Shown here piece after piece: positions 46,492-54,673 of a stretch of 64,000 nucleotides of DNA. The stretch covers positions 495,673 to 559,672 of the forward strand of contig CALSPH010000001.1 in the NCBI GenBank assembly GCA_943788195.1, in the 5' to 3' direction. The notes beneath the pieces are model-generated. The model saw only the letters and a program-made list of their open reading frames with translations. It was not told where the DNA came from and did no database searches. This stretch comes from an uncultured Bacteroidia bacterium. GTDB lineage: Bacteria > Bacteroidota > Bacteroidia > NS11-12g > UBA955. How positions within the stretch are numbered: position 1 is the stretch's first letter; each line of letters starts with the position of its first letter. The translations under genes and the position numbers were made by a program.

Positions 46492-47235
46492 TTAGACTTT
46501 AGACAATTGGGTAAGGAAACCTTCTCTCTTTCGTTTACTCACATCTGCACTATCTCCGTTACTCATAATCACATAACCGCCATCGCCACGCATATATTTC
46601 TTCATATGACTTAAGTTAATGAGGTATGACTTATGAATCCGATAAAAACCTTTATCACCAAGCAAATCTTCAAACTCTTTTAAATTTTTTGAAACAGTAA
46701 TCTTCGAACCGCCTTCGATAAAGAAATAGGTATATGCTCCATCTCCTTTACAGTAGATGATTTCTTTGACTTTTAAGAAAGTCAGGCCTTCTGAAGATGC
46801 AAGAGCGATTTGCTGTTCGGCCGAATTCTTGAAATTTTTAATAAAGATATCGAAATTTTTATTCACTCTGTTTTCTTTGCGTTTTTCAAAAACACGGTCC
46901 ACGGCAGTTTCAAGTTCTTCTACATCCACCGGTTTCAATAAGTAATCTAAGGCTGCAGTTTTTACAGCTTTAACAGCGTATTCTTGGTGCCCTGTAATGA
47001 TTATCACCTCAAAGTCTATTTTATCCAAGCGTGTAAAGAGATCCAACCCATTGGCATCGGGCATCTCTAGATCAAGAAACACCAATCCAGGTTGATGCGC
47101 CTTAATGGCATCTAACCCTTCTTGAAAATTAGAAGCCTCTGCAACAATAGAAACGCCTCTGCAATAAGTGTTCACCAGTTTAGATAATACTTCCCGGCTG
47201 TTTTTTTCATCGTCTATAATAATGGCTTTTAGCAT
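46492..47235 (-). CDS. LytTR family response regulator
   Basis: Two-domain regulator of 247 residues. The receiver has the acidic pocket (Asp8, Asp9, Glu10), phosphoacceptor Asp55 in FLDLEMPDANG and Lys101 in LKPVD. The LytTR DNA-binding domain (about 140-247) is canonical, with IIYCKGDGAYTYFFI, RIHKSYLINL (His201-Lys202-Ser203) and a basic C-terminal strand. It starts 7 bases after the degenerate kinase gene and is followed 68 bases later by the large sensor kinase. Candidate binding sites with LytTR-like 21-base spacing lie upstream of the first gene. Confidence 0.9.
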   Translation of the reverse strand: MLKAIIIDDEKNSREVLSKLVNTYCRGVSIVAEASNFQEGLDAIKAHQPGLVFLDLEMPDANGLDLFTRLDKIDFEVIIITGHQEYAVKAVKTAALDYLLKPVDVEELETAVDRVFEKRKENRVNKNFDIFIKNFKNSAEQQIALASSEGLTFLKVKEIIYCKGDGAYTYFFIEGGSKITVSKNLKEFEDLLGDKGFYRIHKSYLINLSHMKKYMRGDGGYVIMSNGDSADVSKRKREGFLTQLSKV

Positions 47236-47242
47236 AATTGAG

Positions 47243-47845
47243 TTATTTTAATTGAATATTCAAGGTTGCTGTAAATTGGTCAATTTCACGAGAAATTTGG
47301 TAGTTTTCTTTCAAAAGTTCCAGCCTTTCTTCCAATAGTTGTTTGCGGTTATCTTGTTCAGCATTTAGGTGTTCAGATAGGGTTGAATCTAATCGAAAGT
47401 TACAGGTAACTTTAAGTCCCTTTTGTTGTTCATTTTGGATATGTATTTCAAGTTGATCTACATTACTTGCCAATCCCGTTAAGATGATTTGTTCTACATA
47501 CGGCACAAAAAGAAATGAAGCTGTTTGGATTGGGTCGTTTAAATTTTCATCTATTTGAATAGATAGTCGATCACCAAAACGCCACTGTTCCAAAGTGCAA
47601 TATACTTTTAACATTTCCCATTCTTTGGCAAAACTTCTGTGTACACTTTCAATGTCATCGGCTGTTTTCCGAATAAAATTTGCAAAAGTAGAAAGTGCTT
47701 TTAATGCCGCTCTTTTTTCATCTGCCGCAATTTGGTTTTGCACATACGTTAAGGCGTTAAAAACCGCATGTGAAGCGATGTAGGCCTTTAGTAATTGCAA
47801 AGTATTATGGGATAATTGGTTGCTTTTCATGTTTAATTGTTTCAC
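47243..47845 (-). CDS. Degenerate LytS-type histidine kinase (probable pseudokinase)
   Basis: Soluble 200-residue protein without membrane segment or sensor domain. Residues 20-125 align collinearly with the kinase region of the neighbouring sensor. HAVFNALTYVQ (His26) matches NPHFIFNSLNSIQ, and FLFVPYVEQIILTGL matches TLFMQPFVENAIIHGL. The His is kept, but the Asn-Pro before it is lost. The N-box Asn and His are replaced by Gln119 and Thr123, and the DNGIGR box is absent. ATP binding is therefore unlikely. It may act as a phosphotransfer or scaffold protein for the response regulator that follows after 7 bases. Confidence 0.75.
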   Translation of the reverse strand: MKQLNMKSNQLSHNTLQLLKAYIASHAVFNALTYVQNQIAADEKRAALKALSTFANFIRKTADDIESVHRSFAKEWEMLKVYCTLEQWRFGDRLSIQIDENLNDPIQTASFLFVPYVEQIILTGLASNVDQLEIHIQNEQQKGLKVTCNFRLDSTLSEHLNAEQDNRKQLLEERLELLKENYQISREIDQFTATLNIQLK

Positions 47846-47904
47846 TAATTTAGTCCAATAGGCAGGGATCTAACAAGCTAGAATAAACGGTATCCTGTTT
47901 TGCT

Positions 47905-47945
47905 TTGAGGAACGGGATGTTTTGATTGAGGAGCGGGATTTTACG
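47905..47945 (-). promoter_or_regulatory. Two direct repeats with 21-base period; candidate LytTR operator
   Basis: Plus-strand copies TTGAGGAACGGGATGTTTTG (47905-47924) and TTGAGGAGCGGGATTTTACG (47926-47945) begin exactly 21 bases apart, two helical turns. On the transcribed strand the core reads CCGTTCCTC / CCGCTCCTC, similar to known LytTR sites of the AlgR type (CCGTTCGTC-like). A weaker third copy, ACCGTTTATT, lies near 47882-47891. The repeats are 60-100 bases upstream of the degenerate-kinase start. Confidence 0.45.
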
Positions 47946-47977
47946 AGTATACATATAAAATACTGGCAATCAATAAG

Positions 47978-49243
47978 TTATATTTTTTTCAGTTCAACTT
48001 CCACTAATTTGGCACTGTCTACCTTGGTCACCATATATTTCCAATTTTCATCTTGCAATACACTCCCCCTAATAGGGATGGTGCCGCTTAAATCAATGAT
48101 ATAACCTCCTAAGGTTTCGTATTCTCCCTCCGGTATTTGTAAATCATAGGTTTCATTCAGATAATCAATTTCATGGCGGGCAGAGAAAATGAAATGTAGA
48201 TTGGTTATTTTTACTTCTTTATGGCCGTCCTTATCATATTCATCATCAATTTCACCAAATATTTCCTCCAAAATATCTTCAATGGTAATAATGCCTGCAG
48301 TTATACCAAACTCATCTACAACGACAGCGATACTTTTTCGTTTTGATATGAGCTCCTGCAATAACTCACTGGCTAACTTTGACTCATTGGTAACTGGAAT
48401 AGGAATAAGAATAGATTTGATGCCCTCCGGTTTCTTAAACATGTCAATTTGATGCACATAACCAATGATGTGGTCTATGTCCTCACGATAAACCAGTACT
48501 TTGGAATGCCCACTTTCGATAAAAGTGGCCAGGAGTGTTTTGGGTGTTTCATCTTCAGCAACCGCAATAATCTCTGTTCGAGGCTGCATGCATTCTCGCA
48601 CTTTTAAATCACCAAATCCCAAGGCATTTTTAAAAAGTATGGTATCTATCTCCTGTTGTTCATTCTCATCGGATTCATTATTCCCACTAATCATATGGTC
48701 TAAATCTACTTTAGAAAAAACATATGCCTCATTACTAATCTCTTTACCCAATAAATTTACAAGGACTAATTTCGATATCCGTTCAACCGACCATGCAATT
48801 GGAAGCAGAAGGTAAAAGAAGAATTGGAAAGGATAGAGGAGTAAATTGAGAATATAATCTGGGTTCATTCGGAATAATACCTTGGGTATAAACTCTGCAG
48901 TGATAAGTACGATGACCGTAGATATAATTGTGATAACGATGAGTTGCAATGCTTCAAAAGAATTGTTGAACAGGGCATTGATTCCAGTATTCAGCAATAG
49001 CCCCATAAAAATACCATACACTACTATAGCAATATTATTTCCTACTAAAATGGTACTTAGGTAGCGGGATGGATTCTTAACGTAATAACTCAGGATTTTA
49101 CCTTTTCTTGATCCAGTTTGGCTTTTGAGCTCAATCCGTAAACGGTTTGCTGAAAGAAATGCTATCTCCATTCCTGAGAAGAATGCTGACAGAATTAAAC
49201 TAATTACAACAACAAATAAATACGTGACCGAAGGGTCTTCCAT
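47978..49243 (-). CDS. CNNM/CorC (HlyC/CorC family) membrane protein
   Basis: Membrane protein of 421 residues. The N-terminal CNNM/DUF21 domain with about four hydrophobic segments (1-180) starts near LILSAFFSGMEIAFLSANRL. A CBS-domain pair follows (about 200-330, with MQPRTEIIAV and VVDEFGITAGIITIEDILEEI), then a CorC_HlyC domain (about 340-420). The family is linked to magnesium or cobalt efflux; GldE of gliding Bacteroidota is a relative. No gld gene of certain identity is next to it, so gldE is not assigned. It has its own -7 element. Confidence 0.88.
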   Translation of the reverse strand: MEDPSVTYLFVVVISLILSAFFSGMEIAFLSANRLRIELKSQTGSRKGKILSYYVKNPSRYLSTILVGNNIAIVVYGIFMGLLLNTGINALFNNSFEALQLIVITIISTVIVLITAEFIPKVLFRMNPDYILNLLLYPFQFFFYLLLPIAWSVERISKLVLVNLLGKEISNEAYVFSKVDLDHMISGNNESDENEQQEIDTILFKNALGFGDLKVRECMQPRTEIIAVAEDETPKTLLATFIESGHSKVLVYREDIDHIIGYVHQIDMFKKPEGIKSILIPIPVTNESKLASELLQELISKRKSIAVVVDEFGITAGIITIEDILEEIFGEIDDEYDKDGHKEVKITNLHFIFSARHEIDYLNETYDLQIPEGEYETLGGYIIDLSGTIPIRGSVLQDENWKYMVTKVDSAKLVEVELKKI

Positions 49244-49266
49244 GAGCTCTACAATAGATACTTAAG

Positions 49267-49274
49267 CAAAGCTA
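49267..49274 (-). promoter_or_regulatory. Bacteroidota -7 element for the CorC-type gene
   Basis: TAGCTTTG followed by C on the minus strand, 23 bases before the ATG. Exact TAnnTTTG match. Confidence 0.5.
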
Positions 49275-49357
49275 CAATTTTTTTAGGAATGCTTACTATG
49301 GATTAGATAAAGAGCCCTTACTTTTATAAAATATAGCAATTACGAGGAAGATTGAGT

Positions 49358-50761
49358 TTATTTCAATTCTACCGCTTCGGATAAAATATCCAATCCTTCT
49401 TCGTCTTTTATTTTATTGAACCCGCCCAACACATTTTTTATCAATTTAAAGCCATTTTGCCTTAAATAACTGGCCGCAATCATACTCCGATATCCTCCAG
49501 CGCAATGGATATAAACAGGGTTTTTGTCATTTTCAAAAATTTCCAAATTATCGGCAATTTTACTTAGACATACATGTTTGGCCTTACCTAAATGAGCGGT
49601 ATCCCATTCACCTTGTTTTCTGACATCCAGAACCTTGATGTCATCGTGTTTGTAGTCCAATGAAAACTCATATGGGTCTATGGAAATGATTAAATCAATC
49701 TCTTTACCAGAATCAGCATACGATTTGAATCCCCCTTTTAAAAACCCAGCAACGTTTTCAAACCCAACTCGAGCTAATCGGGTTACACTTTCTTCCTCTC
49801 TTCCTTCTGAACAAACTAAAATTATTTTGCGATCCAGGCTAAACAATTCTGCAGCCCAAATGGCATATTGCCCATTGAGTCCAATATTGATGGATCCAGG
49901 AATAAATCCGCGTTCAAAAATGTCAGGAACACGGCTATCAATAACCAATGCCCCTTTTTTCAATTCATTTTCAAAATCTTCCAAATCCATAGCATTTAGA
50001 CCTGTTTTAACTAATACATCAATGGGTTTATATCCGTTTTTATTCATGGCCACATCATCAAAGAAATAGCTTGGTGGGGCTTGTATTCCGTCCAGCACTT
50101 GCTCCACAAATTCAGCCTTGTTCAGGTCTTGCATTGCATAATTATCAGCTTTTTGCTCTCCAATTGTGCTGAATGTTTCCGGCCCCAAGTTTTTCCCACA
50201 ACTACTTCCAGGCCCATGCGCAGGATAAACAATTACATCATCTGCTAATGTTTTGAGCTTTGTGTTTAATGATTCGTAAAGCCAAGACGCCATAGTCTCT
50301 TTACTATGAACAGGGGTTTTATCGAGTAGGTCGGGTCGTCCAACATCACCAACAAAAAGAGTGTCACCTGTAAAGATACAATAATCATTGCCTTCTTCAT
50401 TTTTCAATAAGAAGCATGTTGATTCAGGAGTATGTCCTGGTGTATGAATAGCTGTTAATGTAATATCACCCAGTGTAAGAACTTCTCCATCTTCAACAAT
50501 TTGGATATCGAAATTGGCTTTAGCATTTGGGCCATAAACAATGGGTGCTCCAGTAGCTTTAGCTAAATCAATATGTCCTGAAACAAAGTCTGCATGGAAG
50601 TGTGTTTCAATGATGTACTTGATTTTCACTCCTCTTTCTTCAGCCATTTTTGTGTAAATAGAATAGTCCCGTAATGGGTCAATCACCAAAGCTTCACCAT
50701 TACTCTCAACCCAGTACGCAGCTTGAGCCAAACAACTTGTATACATTTGTTCTACTAACAT
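49358..50761 (-). CDS. Persulfide dioxygenase-like MBL protein fused to two rhodanese domains
   Basis: Cytoplasmic fusion of 467 residues for sulfide or persulfide detoxification. The metallo-beta-lactamase part (about 1-240) resembles ETHE1, with ETHFHADFVSGH (His54, His56, Asp58) and IFTGDTLFVGDVGRPDL. The position of the second His of the general HxHxDH motif is Phe59, which I take as a subfamily feature. Two rhodanese domains follow (about 265-360 and 370-465), both with an active-loop Cys (VCSEGREE, HCAGGYRS). The oxygenase would make sulfite and the rhodaneses would move sulfane sulfur. A -7 element lies 4 bases before the ATG. Confidence 0.88.
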   Translation of the reverse strand: MLVEQMYTSCLAQAAYWVESNGEALVIDPLRDYSIYTKMAEERGVKIKYIIETHFHADFVSGHIDLAKATGAPIVYGPNAKANFDIQIVEDGEVLTLGDITLTAIHTPGHTPESTCFLLKNEEGNDYCIFTGDTLFVGDVGRPDLLDKTPVHSKETMASWLYESLNTKLKTLADDVIVYPAHGPGSSCGKNLGPETFSTIGEQKADNYAMQDLNKAEFVEQVLDGIQAPPSYFFDDVAMNKNGYKPIDVLVKTGLNAMDLEDFENELKKGALVIDSRVPDIFERGFIPGSINIGLNGQYAIWAAELFSLDRKIILVCSEGREEESVTRLARVGFENVAGFLKGGFKSYADSGKEIDLIISIDPYEFSLDYKHDDIKVLDVRKQGEWDTAHLGKAKHVCLSKIADNLEIFENDKNPVYIHCAGGYRSMIAASYLRQNGFKLIKNVLGGFNKIKDEEGLDILSEAVELK

Positions 50762-50765
50762 ACTG

Positions 50766-50773
50766 CAAAAATA
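50766..50773 (-). promoter_or_regulatory. Bacteroidota -7 element for the dioxygenase-rhodanese gene
   Basis: TATTTTTG on the minus strand, followed by CAGT and then ATG. Exact TAnnTTTG match that predicts a nearly leaderless transcript. Confidence 0.5.
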
Positions 50774-50829
50774 AGCATAAGAGGCTACTTTCCAGTATAA
50801 ATATCTTAGCTTATTAAATGATAAATGTC

Positions 50830-52170
50830 TTAGTTTTTGTTTAGTAGAAGCTGTCTTGCTGCAATGAAAACAGCATCTTTACGCAATACGAAATTGGGTA
50901 ATTCACTAGGGCCATAAATCACAGCACCGAGAGCGGTATAGAATAAAAAGGAATCGCTATGGTTCACAACCGAATTGGCAAATTGTGCTGATGTTGGATA
51001 CTTTTCTTTCCAGTTTTGCTGATAAAGTGCAATGTCGGTTGCCCATATAAAGTGTTCAGTAGTTGGGTAGATGTTCTTTGTTGCTATAACACTAAAATCT
51101 GGACGAACTCCATAGTTTGAGTCACCCTCGATATAAGGATACGCCCGTTGAATGGATTTATTTTTTGGGGTGTAATACCGTGATATTGTCATATTGAGGC
51201 TTCCTTGGTTACTTAACACATAAGTCTCTTGAACAAGCCCTTTGCCAAAAGTATGCTCACCTACAATTTTTACTCGATCATTATCCTGCAGTGCAGCTGA
51301 TAAAATTTCACTCGCACTCGCTGATTGCTGATCGTTCAGTATAATCATTGGTAGCTTAATAAACTGACCCTCACCGTTTGCTTTAAATGTTTCTTTATCC
51401 CTGCGTAAACCTTTGGTATAGGTGATCAACTTATTTCTTGGTAGAAATTCATTTGCTATGGAAACGGCCTCGCTCAGTACCCCTCCACCATTGCCTCGGA
51501 GATCTAATATCAAGTATTTCATGCCCTGTGATTTTAGACTTTTTAAACTGTCGATTAATTCCTCATGTGAATTATTCGTAAACAGATTAAATTGCGCGTA
51601 ACCTACTTTCTGGGAGGTCAAGAATATTTGACTTGTGCTACTAAAGCTCATGTTTGATCGGGTCAAGGTTTTGCTATGCGTTCGATCAAAATGGGCATTG
51701 TAAAACCGAATAGTTACTGAGCTATTTTCAAGTCCCAGAACGCGTTCAATTACAGAAGTGTCTGATGCAGCAATTTGTTTTATAGGGATTTCATTTACTT
51801 CAATTATTCGGTCGCCTGGTAGCACACCAGCTTTAGCTGCAGGGCTGTTAGGCACCACATAAATAATAATGGGTGTATCTCCTTTAAATTGTAGTTGAAC
51901 ACCAATTCCAACGCGTATCCCGTCTAATTGGTTTTTGTTTCGTTGGGCATTTTTAGGCTCCAAATAGTAGGTATGGGGATCTAATTGGTCTAACCATTCG
52001 TTTATGGTTATACTATCTGATTTGGAAGGCAAGGATTTGTCGTCCACATAATGCAGTTGAACCAGTTTACGGATTTCCTGTTGGACGCTTTCTTTTTCGT
52101 TAAATTGAGGGTATTGGTTATATAAAAACGCAAAAATCAAAAGCCCCAATAAAATTGGGGCCATTGACAT
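50830..52170 (-). CDS. S41 family C-terminal processing protease (CtpA type)
   Basis: Membrane-anchored periplasmic serine protease of 446 residues. The N-terminal anchor is APILLGLLIFAFLYNQY. A PDZ domain starts near GIRVGIGVQLQFKGDTPII. The protease domain has LILDLRGNGGGVLSEAV, the nucleophile region SASASEIL and the Lys in HTFGKGLVQ. It is shorter than the Prc-type protease at 18730. The ATG at 52170 (or 52164) is preferred over the track-open start at 52224 because it directly opens the anchor and does not overlap ndk. It lies 19 bases after ndk. Confidence 0.9.
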   Translation of the reverse strand: MSMAPILLGLLIFAFLYNQYPQFNEKESVQQEIRKLVQLHYVDDKSLPSKSDSITINEWLDQLDPHTYYLEPKNAQRNKNQLDGIRVGIGVQLQFKGDTPIIIYVVPNSPAAKAGVLPGDRIIEVNEIPIKQIAASDTSVIERVLGLENSSVTIRFYNAHFDRTHSKTLTRSNMSFSSTSQIFLTSQKVGYAQFNLFTNNSHEELIDSLKSLKSQGMKYLILDLRGNGGGVLSEAVSIANEFLPRNKLITYTKGLRRDKETFKANGEGQFIKLPMIILNDQQSASASEILSAALQDNDRVKIVGEHTFGKGLVQETYVLSNQGSLNMTISRYYTPKNKSIQRAYPYIEGDSNYGVRPDFSVIATKNIYPTTEHFIWATDIALYQQNWKEKYPTSAQFANSVVNHSDSFLFYTALGAVIYGPSELPNFVLRKDAVFIAARQLLLNKN

Positions 52171-52189
52171 TAATTTTGAATTTTGAGGT

Positions 52190-52609
52190 TTAGAATCTTT
52201 CAAAACGATTGAAGAAAAAAGCACCTTCTATCATGGCATTTTCATCACTATCAGAACCGTGTACTGCATTTGCGTCTATTGATTTAGCAAAAAGATTTCT
52301 TATGGTACCTGGGGCAGCTTCGGCTGGATTAGTGGCACCAATCAATGTTCTAAAGTCTGCAACGGCATTCTCCTTTTCAAGGATGGCAGCATAAATCGGA
52401 CCTGAAGTCATGAAGCTCACTAAATCATTGTAAAAGGGTCTTTCTTTATGGATTTCGTAAAAAGCACCAGCTTGAGCAGTACTCAAATGAATGTATTTTA
52501 AAGCGACTACTTTGTAGCCATTTTCAAGAATGATATCAAGGATTTTACCTGCGTTACCTGCAGCCGTAGCATCAGGTTTAATCATTGTGAATGTTCTGTT
52601 TGTTGCCAT
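52190..52609 (-). CDS. ndk: Nucleoside diphosphate kinase
   Basis: Balances nucleoside triphosphate pools by phosphate transfer through a histidine. It has 139 residues as usual. The N-terminus [17 protein letters not shown] and the catalytic His117 in NAVHGSDS are present, as are the [15 protein letters not shown] region and the C-terminal FFFNRFERF. It probably shares a transcript with the downstream S41 protease and has a clear promoter element upstream. Confidence 0.97.
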   Translation of the reverse strand: MATNRTFTMIKPDATAAGNAGKILDIILENGYKVVALKYIHLSTAQAGAFYEIHKERPFYNDLVSFMTSGPIYAAILEKENAVADFRTLIGATNPAEAAPGTIRNLFAKSIDANAVHGSDSDENAMIEGAFFFNRFERF

Positions 52610-52639
52610 TATCTGTTAATTTTTCTTTTTTAAGCAGTG

Positions 52640-52647
52640 CAAAAATA
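52640..52647 (-). promoter_or_regulatory. Bacteroidota promoter for ndk
   Basis: TATTTTTG followed by C on the minus strand is an exact -7 match, 30 bases before the ATG. A TTTG box lies 20 bases further upstream, close to the expected -33 position, making this one of the better promoters in the window. Confidence 0.6.
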
Positions 52648-52802
52648 GCCTTCGCAACGCTCAATATCAAACCTATTCATCGGTTATTTAACCTATTTTT
52701 GGATAAAGGGACATTTTCCTGCTATATCCTTGATTTTTCTGTGTCTATCGGAATTTCTGTGGATAATGTCAAGGATTTATTACAACTTTGCCAACTTATA
52801 AA

Positions 52803-53813
52803 ATGGCATTTCAACAAGCAGAAATAGAGGATTTAATTGAATCTTGTGAAGGTAAGATAGTGATTACCACACATCATAAACCAGATGCTGATGCATTGGG
52901 TTCTTCACTCGGGTTAAGGAACTTATTGATTAAGTTAAATAAAAACGCGATCGTAATTACTCCTACAGATTTTCCAAAATTCTTGGATTGGATGCCAAAC
53001 CGCAATGAGGTGTTGATTTATGAAGGGAATGAAGCTGTTTGCACAACGATTGTTAATGAGGCCCAGATTGTTTTTTGCTTAGACTTCAATGATTTGGCAA
53101 GAATTAATGAATTGGGAGCTGTGGTTGAGGCTTCCAATGCAATCAAGGTTATGGTAGATCACCATCAAGAACCTAAAGATTTTGCAAAATTCCAGTTTCA
53201 TACCATTGAAACAAGTAGCACATGCGAATTGATTTATCATTGGATAAAAGCAAGTCCATATTCGAATGAAATGGATGCGGATATTGCTTCTTGTCTATAT
53301 GCGGGAATTATGACTGACACGGGTGGGTTTAGACATGGAAATACATCTAGCAAAACATTCCACGCTGCAGCAGACTTGCTTGAATTGGGTGCAAATAATG
53401 TAAAAATTAATCAGGAAATATTAGATCAACATTCATTAAGAAGATTTAGATTGATAGGCTATAGCCTAAATGAAAAACTATCATTAATCCATAATAAAAA
53501 GGTAGCGGTACTCAGCTTAACGGCTGAAGAACTGCAACGTTTTAATGTTCAAACAGGTGATACAGAAGGGTTAGTTAATTATGGTTTGTCGATTGCAGGA
53601 GTTGAAATGAGCGCACTGATAATTGATCGGACCATTCGGGTGAAAATGAGTTTTAGGTCAAAAAATAAGTTTCCCTGTAATATCTTTGCAAAAGAGAACT
53701 TTAGCGGCGGTGGACATTACAATGCGGCTGGTGGACAAAGTGAGCTGAGTTTAACCGAAACCTTGGCTAAATTTGAACGAGCGATTGAAAATTATACAGA
53801 ATGGTTAGAATAA
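52803..53813 (+). CDS. nrnA: DHH-family oligoribonuclease/pAp phosphatase
   Basis: DHH/DHHA1 phosphoesterase of 336 residues, probably degrading nanoRNA and 3'-phosphoadenosine 5'-phosphate. The motifs are ITTHHKPDADALGSSLGL, CLDFNDLARI, MVDHHQEP (the DHH motif) and MTDTGGFRHGN. The DHHA1 part ends with FSGGGHYNAAGG. The ATG at 52803 (MAFQQAEIEDLI) is preferred over an in-frame start five codons earlier. A sequence close to TAnnTTTG (CAACTTTG, 52783-52790) precedes it. It opens the long run that continues into glycan genes and overlaps the next gene by 13 bases. Confidence 0.9.
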   Translation: MAFQQAEIEDLIESCEGKIVITTHHKPDADALGSSLGLRNLLIKLNKNAIVITPTDFPKFLDWMPNRNEVLIYEGNEAVCTTIVNEAQIVFCLDFNDLARINELGAVVEASNAIKVMVDHHQEPKDFAKFQFHTIETSSTCELIYHWIKASPYSNEMDADIASCLYAGIMTDTGGFRHGNTSSKTFHAAADLLELGANNVKINQEILDQHSLRRFRLIGYSLNEKLSLIHNKKVAVLSLTAEELQRFNVQTGDTEGLVNYGLSIAGVEMSALIIDRTIRVKMSFRSKNKFPCNIFAKENFSGGGHYNAAGGQSELSLTETLAKFERAIENYTEWLE

Positions 53814-54673
53814 ATATTTTTTCTTTATGGTTAACTCTCCTAGTAGGTTGCGGTGGGAGTTATCAAACCTCTGAAACAGGTTTAAAGCACAAGTTTCATA
53901 TTCAGAACCAAGGTGTTAAAAAGCCTCAGATTGGGGAAGTAATGTTTTTGCATTATTCGATTTTAAATTCAAATGGGGAGCAGTTGTTTTCTACTTTTGA
54001 AAATAGAAATGGACAACCCGATGTAATTAACTTGGAAAAGCCTTATTACAAAGGGGATTATTTTGAGGCATTGGCCATGATGTCAGTGGGTGACAGTGCC
54101 ACATTTTTAATCGACTCAGATTCATTTTACAATAAAAATCTACGAAGATCTGTCCCAAAAGAAGTTAAAAAGGGGTCAAAACTTATTTTTAATATTCGCC
54201 TATTGGATATTAAAACGGCCCAAGCTGCAGAAGAAGAAAAGAATAAAGAGAAAGATGCACGTTTCAGAAAAGAGTATGAAATGATGGTTGAATATATGGA
54301 GATCAACAATCTTGAGATGGAAACACTCTTGCCAGAAGGTATTAAATACAAACTGGAAGAAAACGAAGCAGAAAAGTTAGATTCTGGGAATACGGCAACC
54401 ATACATTACATTGGAAGGTTACTGGATGGAACTGAGTTTATTAACACTTATGCCGCTAATCAACCTCAAGAGGTGATTATTGGGGGTGATTATGAAATAG
54501 AGTTTTATAATTTAATATTACCTCTCTTAGGAGAAAAAGAGAAAGGGACATTTATTGTACCTTTTATCTATGCTTTTGGTGAAATGGGCGTGAAGAACAA
54601 AGTGCCTCCCTATGCTACAGTAATTTATGAAATAGAAGTAATAAGTACAAATAAGAAAAAAAATGAAAAATAA
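53801..54673 (+). CDS. FKBP-type lipoprotein with degenerate active site
   Basis: Lipoprotein of 290 residues with lipobox LLVGC (Cys17). It has two FKBP-like domains (about 35-135 and 180-288) joined by a charged helical linker rich in Glu and Lys (135-175). Domain 2 keeps HYIGRLLDGTEF, but the usual VIKGW(D/E) block is replaced by EIEFYN, so the active-site Trp is missing. It is more likely a chaperone than an efficient prolyl isomerase. GldI of gliding Bacteroidota is an FKBP lipoprotein and a possible relative. It overlaps nrnA and the next FKBP gene (11 bases). Confidence 0.8.
   Translation: MVRINIFSLWLTLLVGCGGSYQTSETGLKHKFHIQNQGVKKPQIGEVMFLHYSILNSNGEQLFSTFENRNGQPDVINLEKPYYKGDYFEALAMMSVGDSATFLIDSDSFYNKNLRRSVPKEVKKGSKLIFNIRLLDIKTAQAAEEEKNKEKDARFRKEYEMMVEYMEINNLEMETLLPEGIKYKLEENEAEKLDSGNTATIHYIGRLLDGTEFINTYAANQPQEVIIGGDYEIEFYNLILPLLGEKEKGTFIVPFIYAFGEMGVKNKVPPYATVIYEIEVISTNKKKNEK

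Noticed and set aside
52141-52164. Hairpin AAGCCCCAATAAAATTGGGGC as a terminator after ndk
   Set aside because: It lies at the start of the S41 protease gene and has no T tract in the direction of transcription. It might attenuate, but evidence is thin.
52591-52827. Plus-strand frame between ndk and nrnA
   Set aside because: It spans the ndk start and promoter and the nrnA start, and its product looks random and Cys/Phe-rich. Treated as a chance frame.
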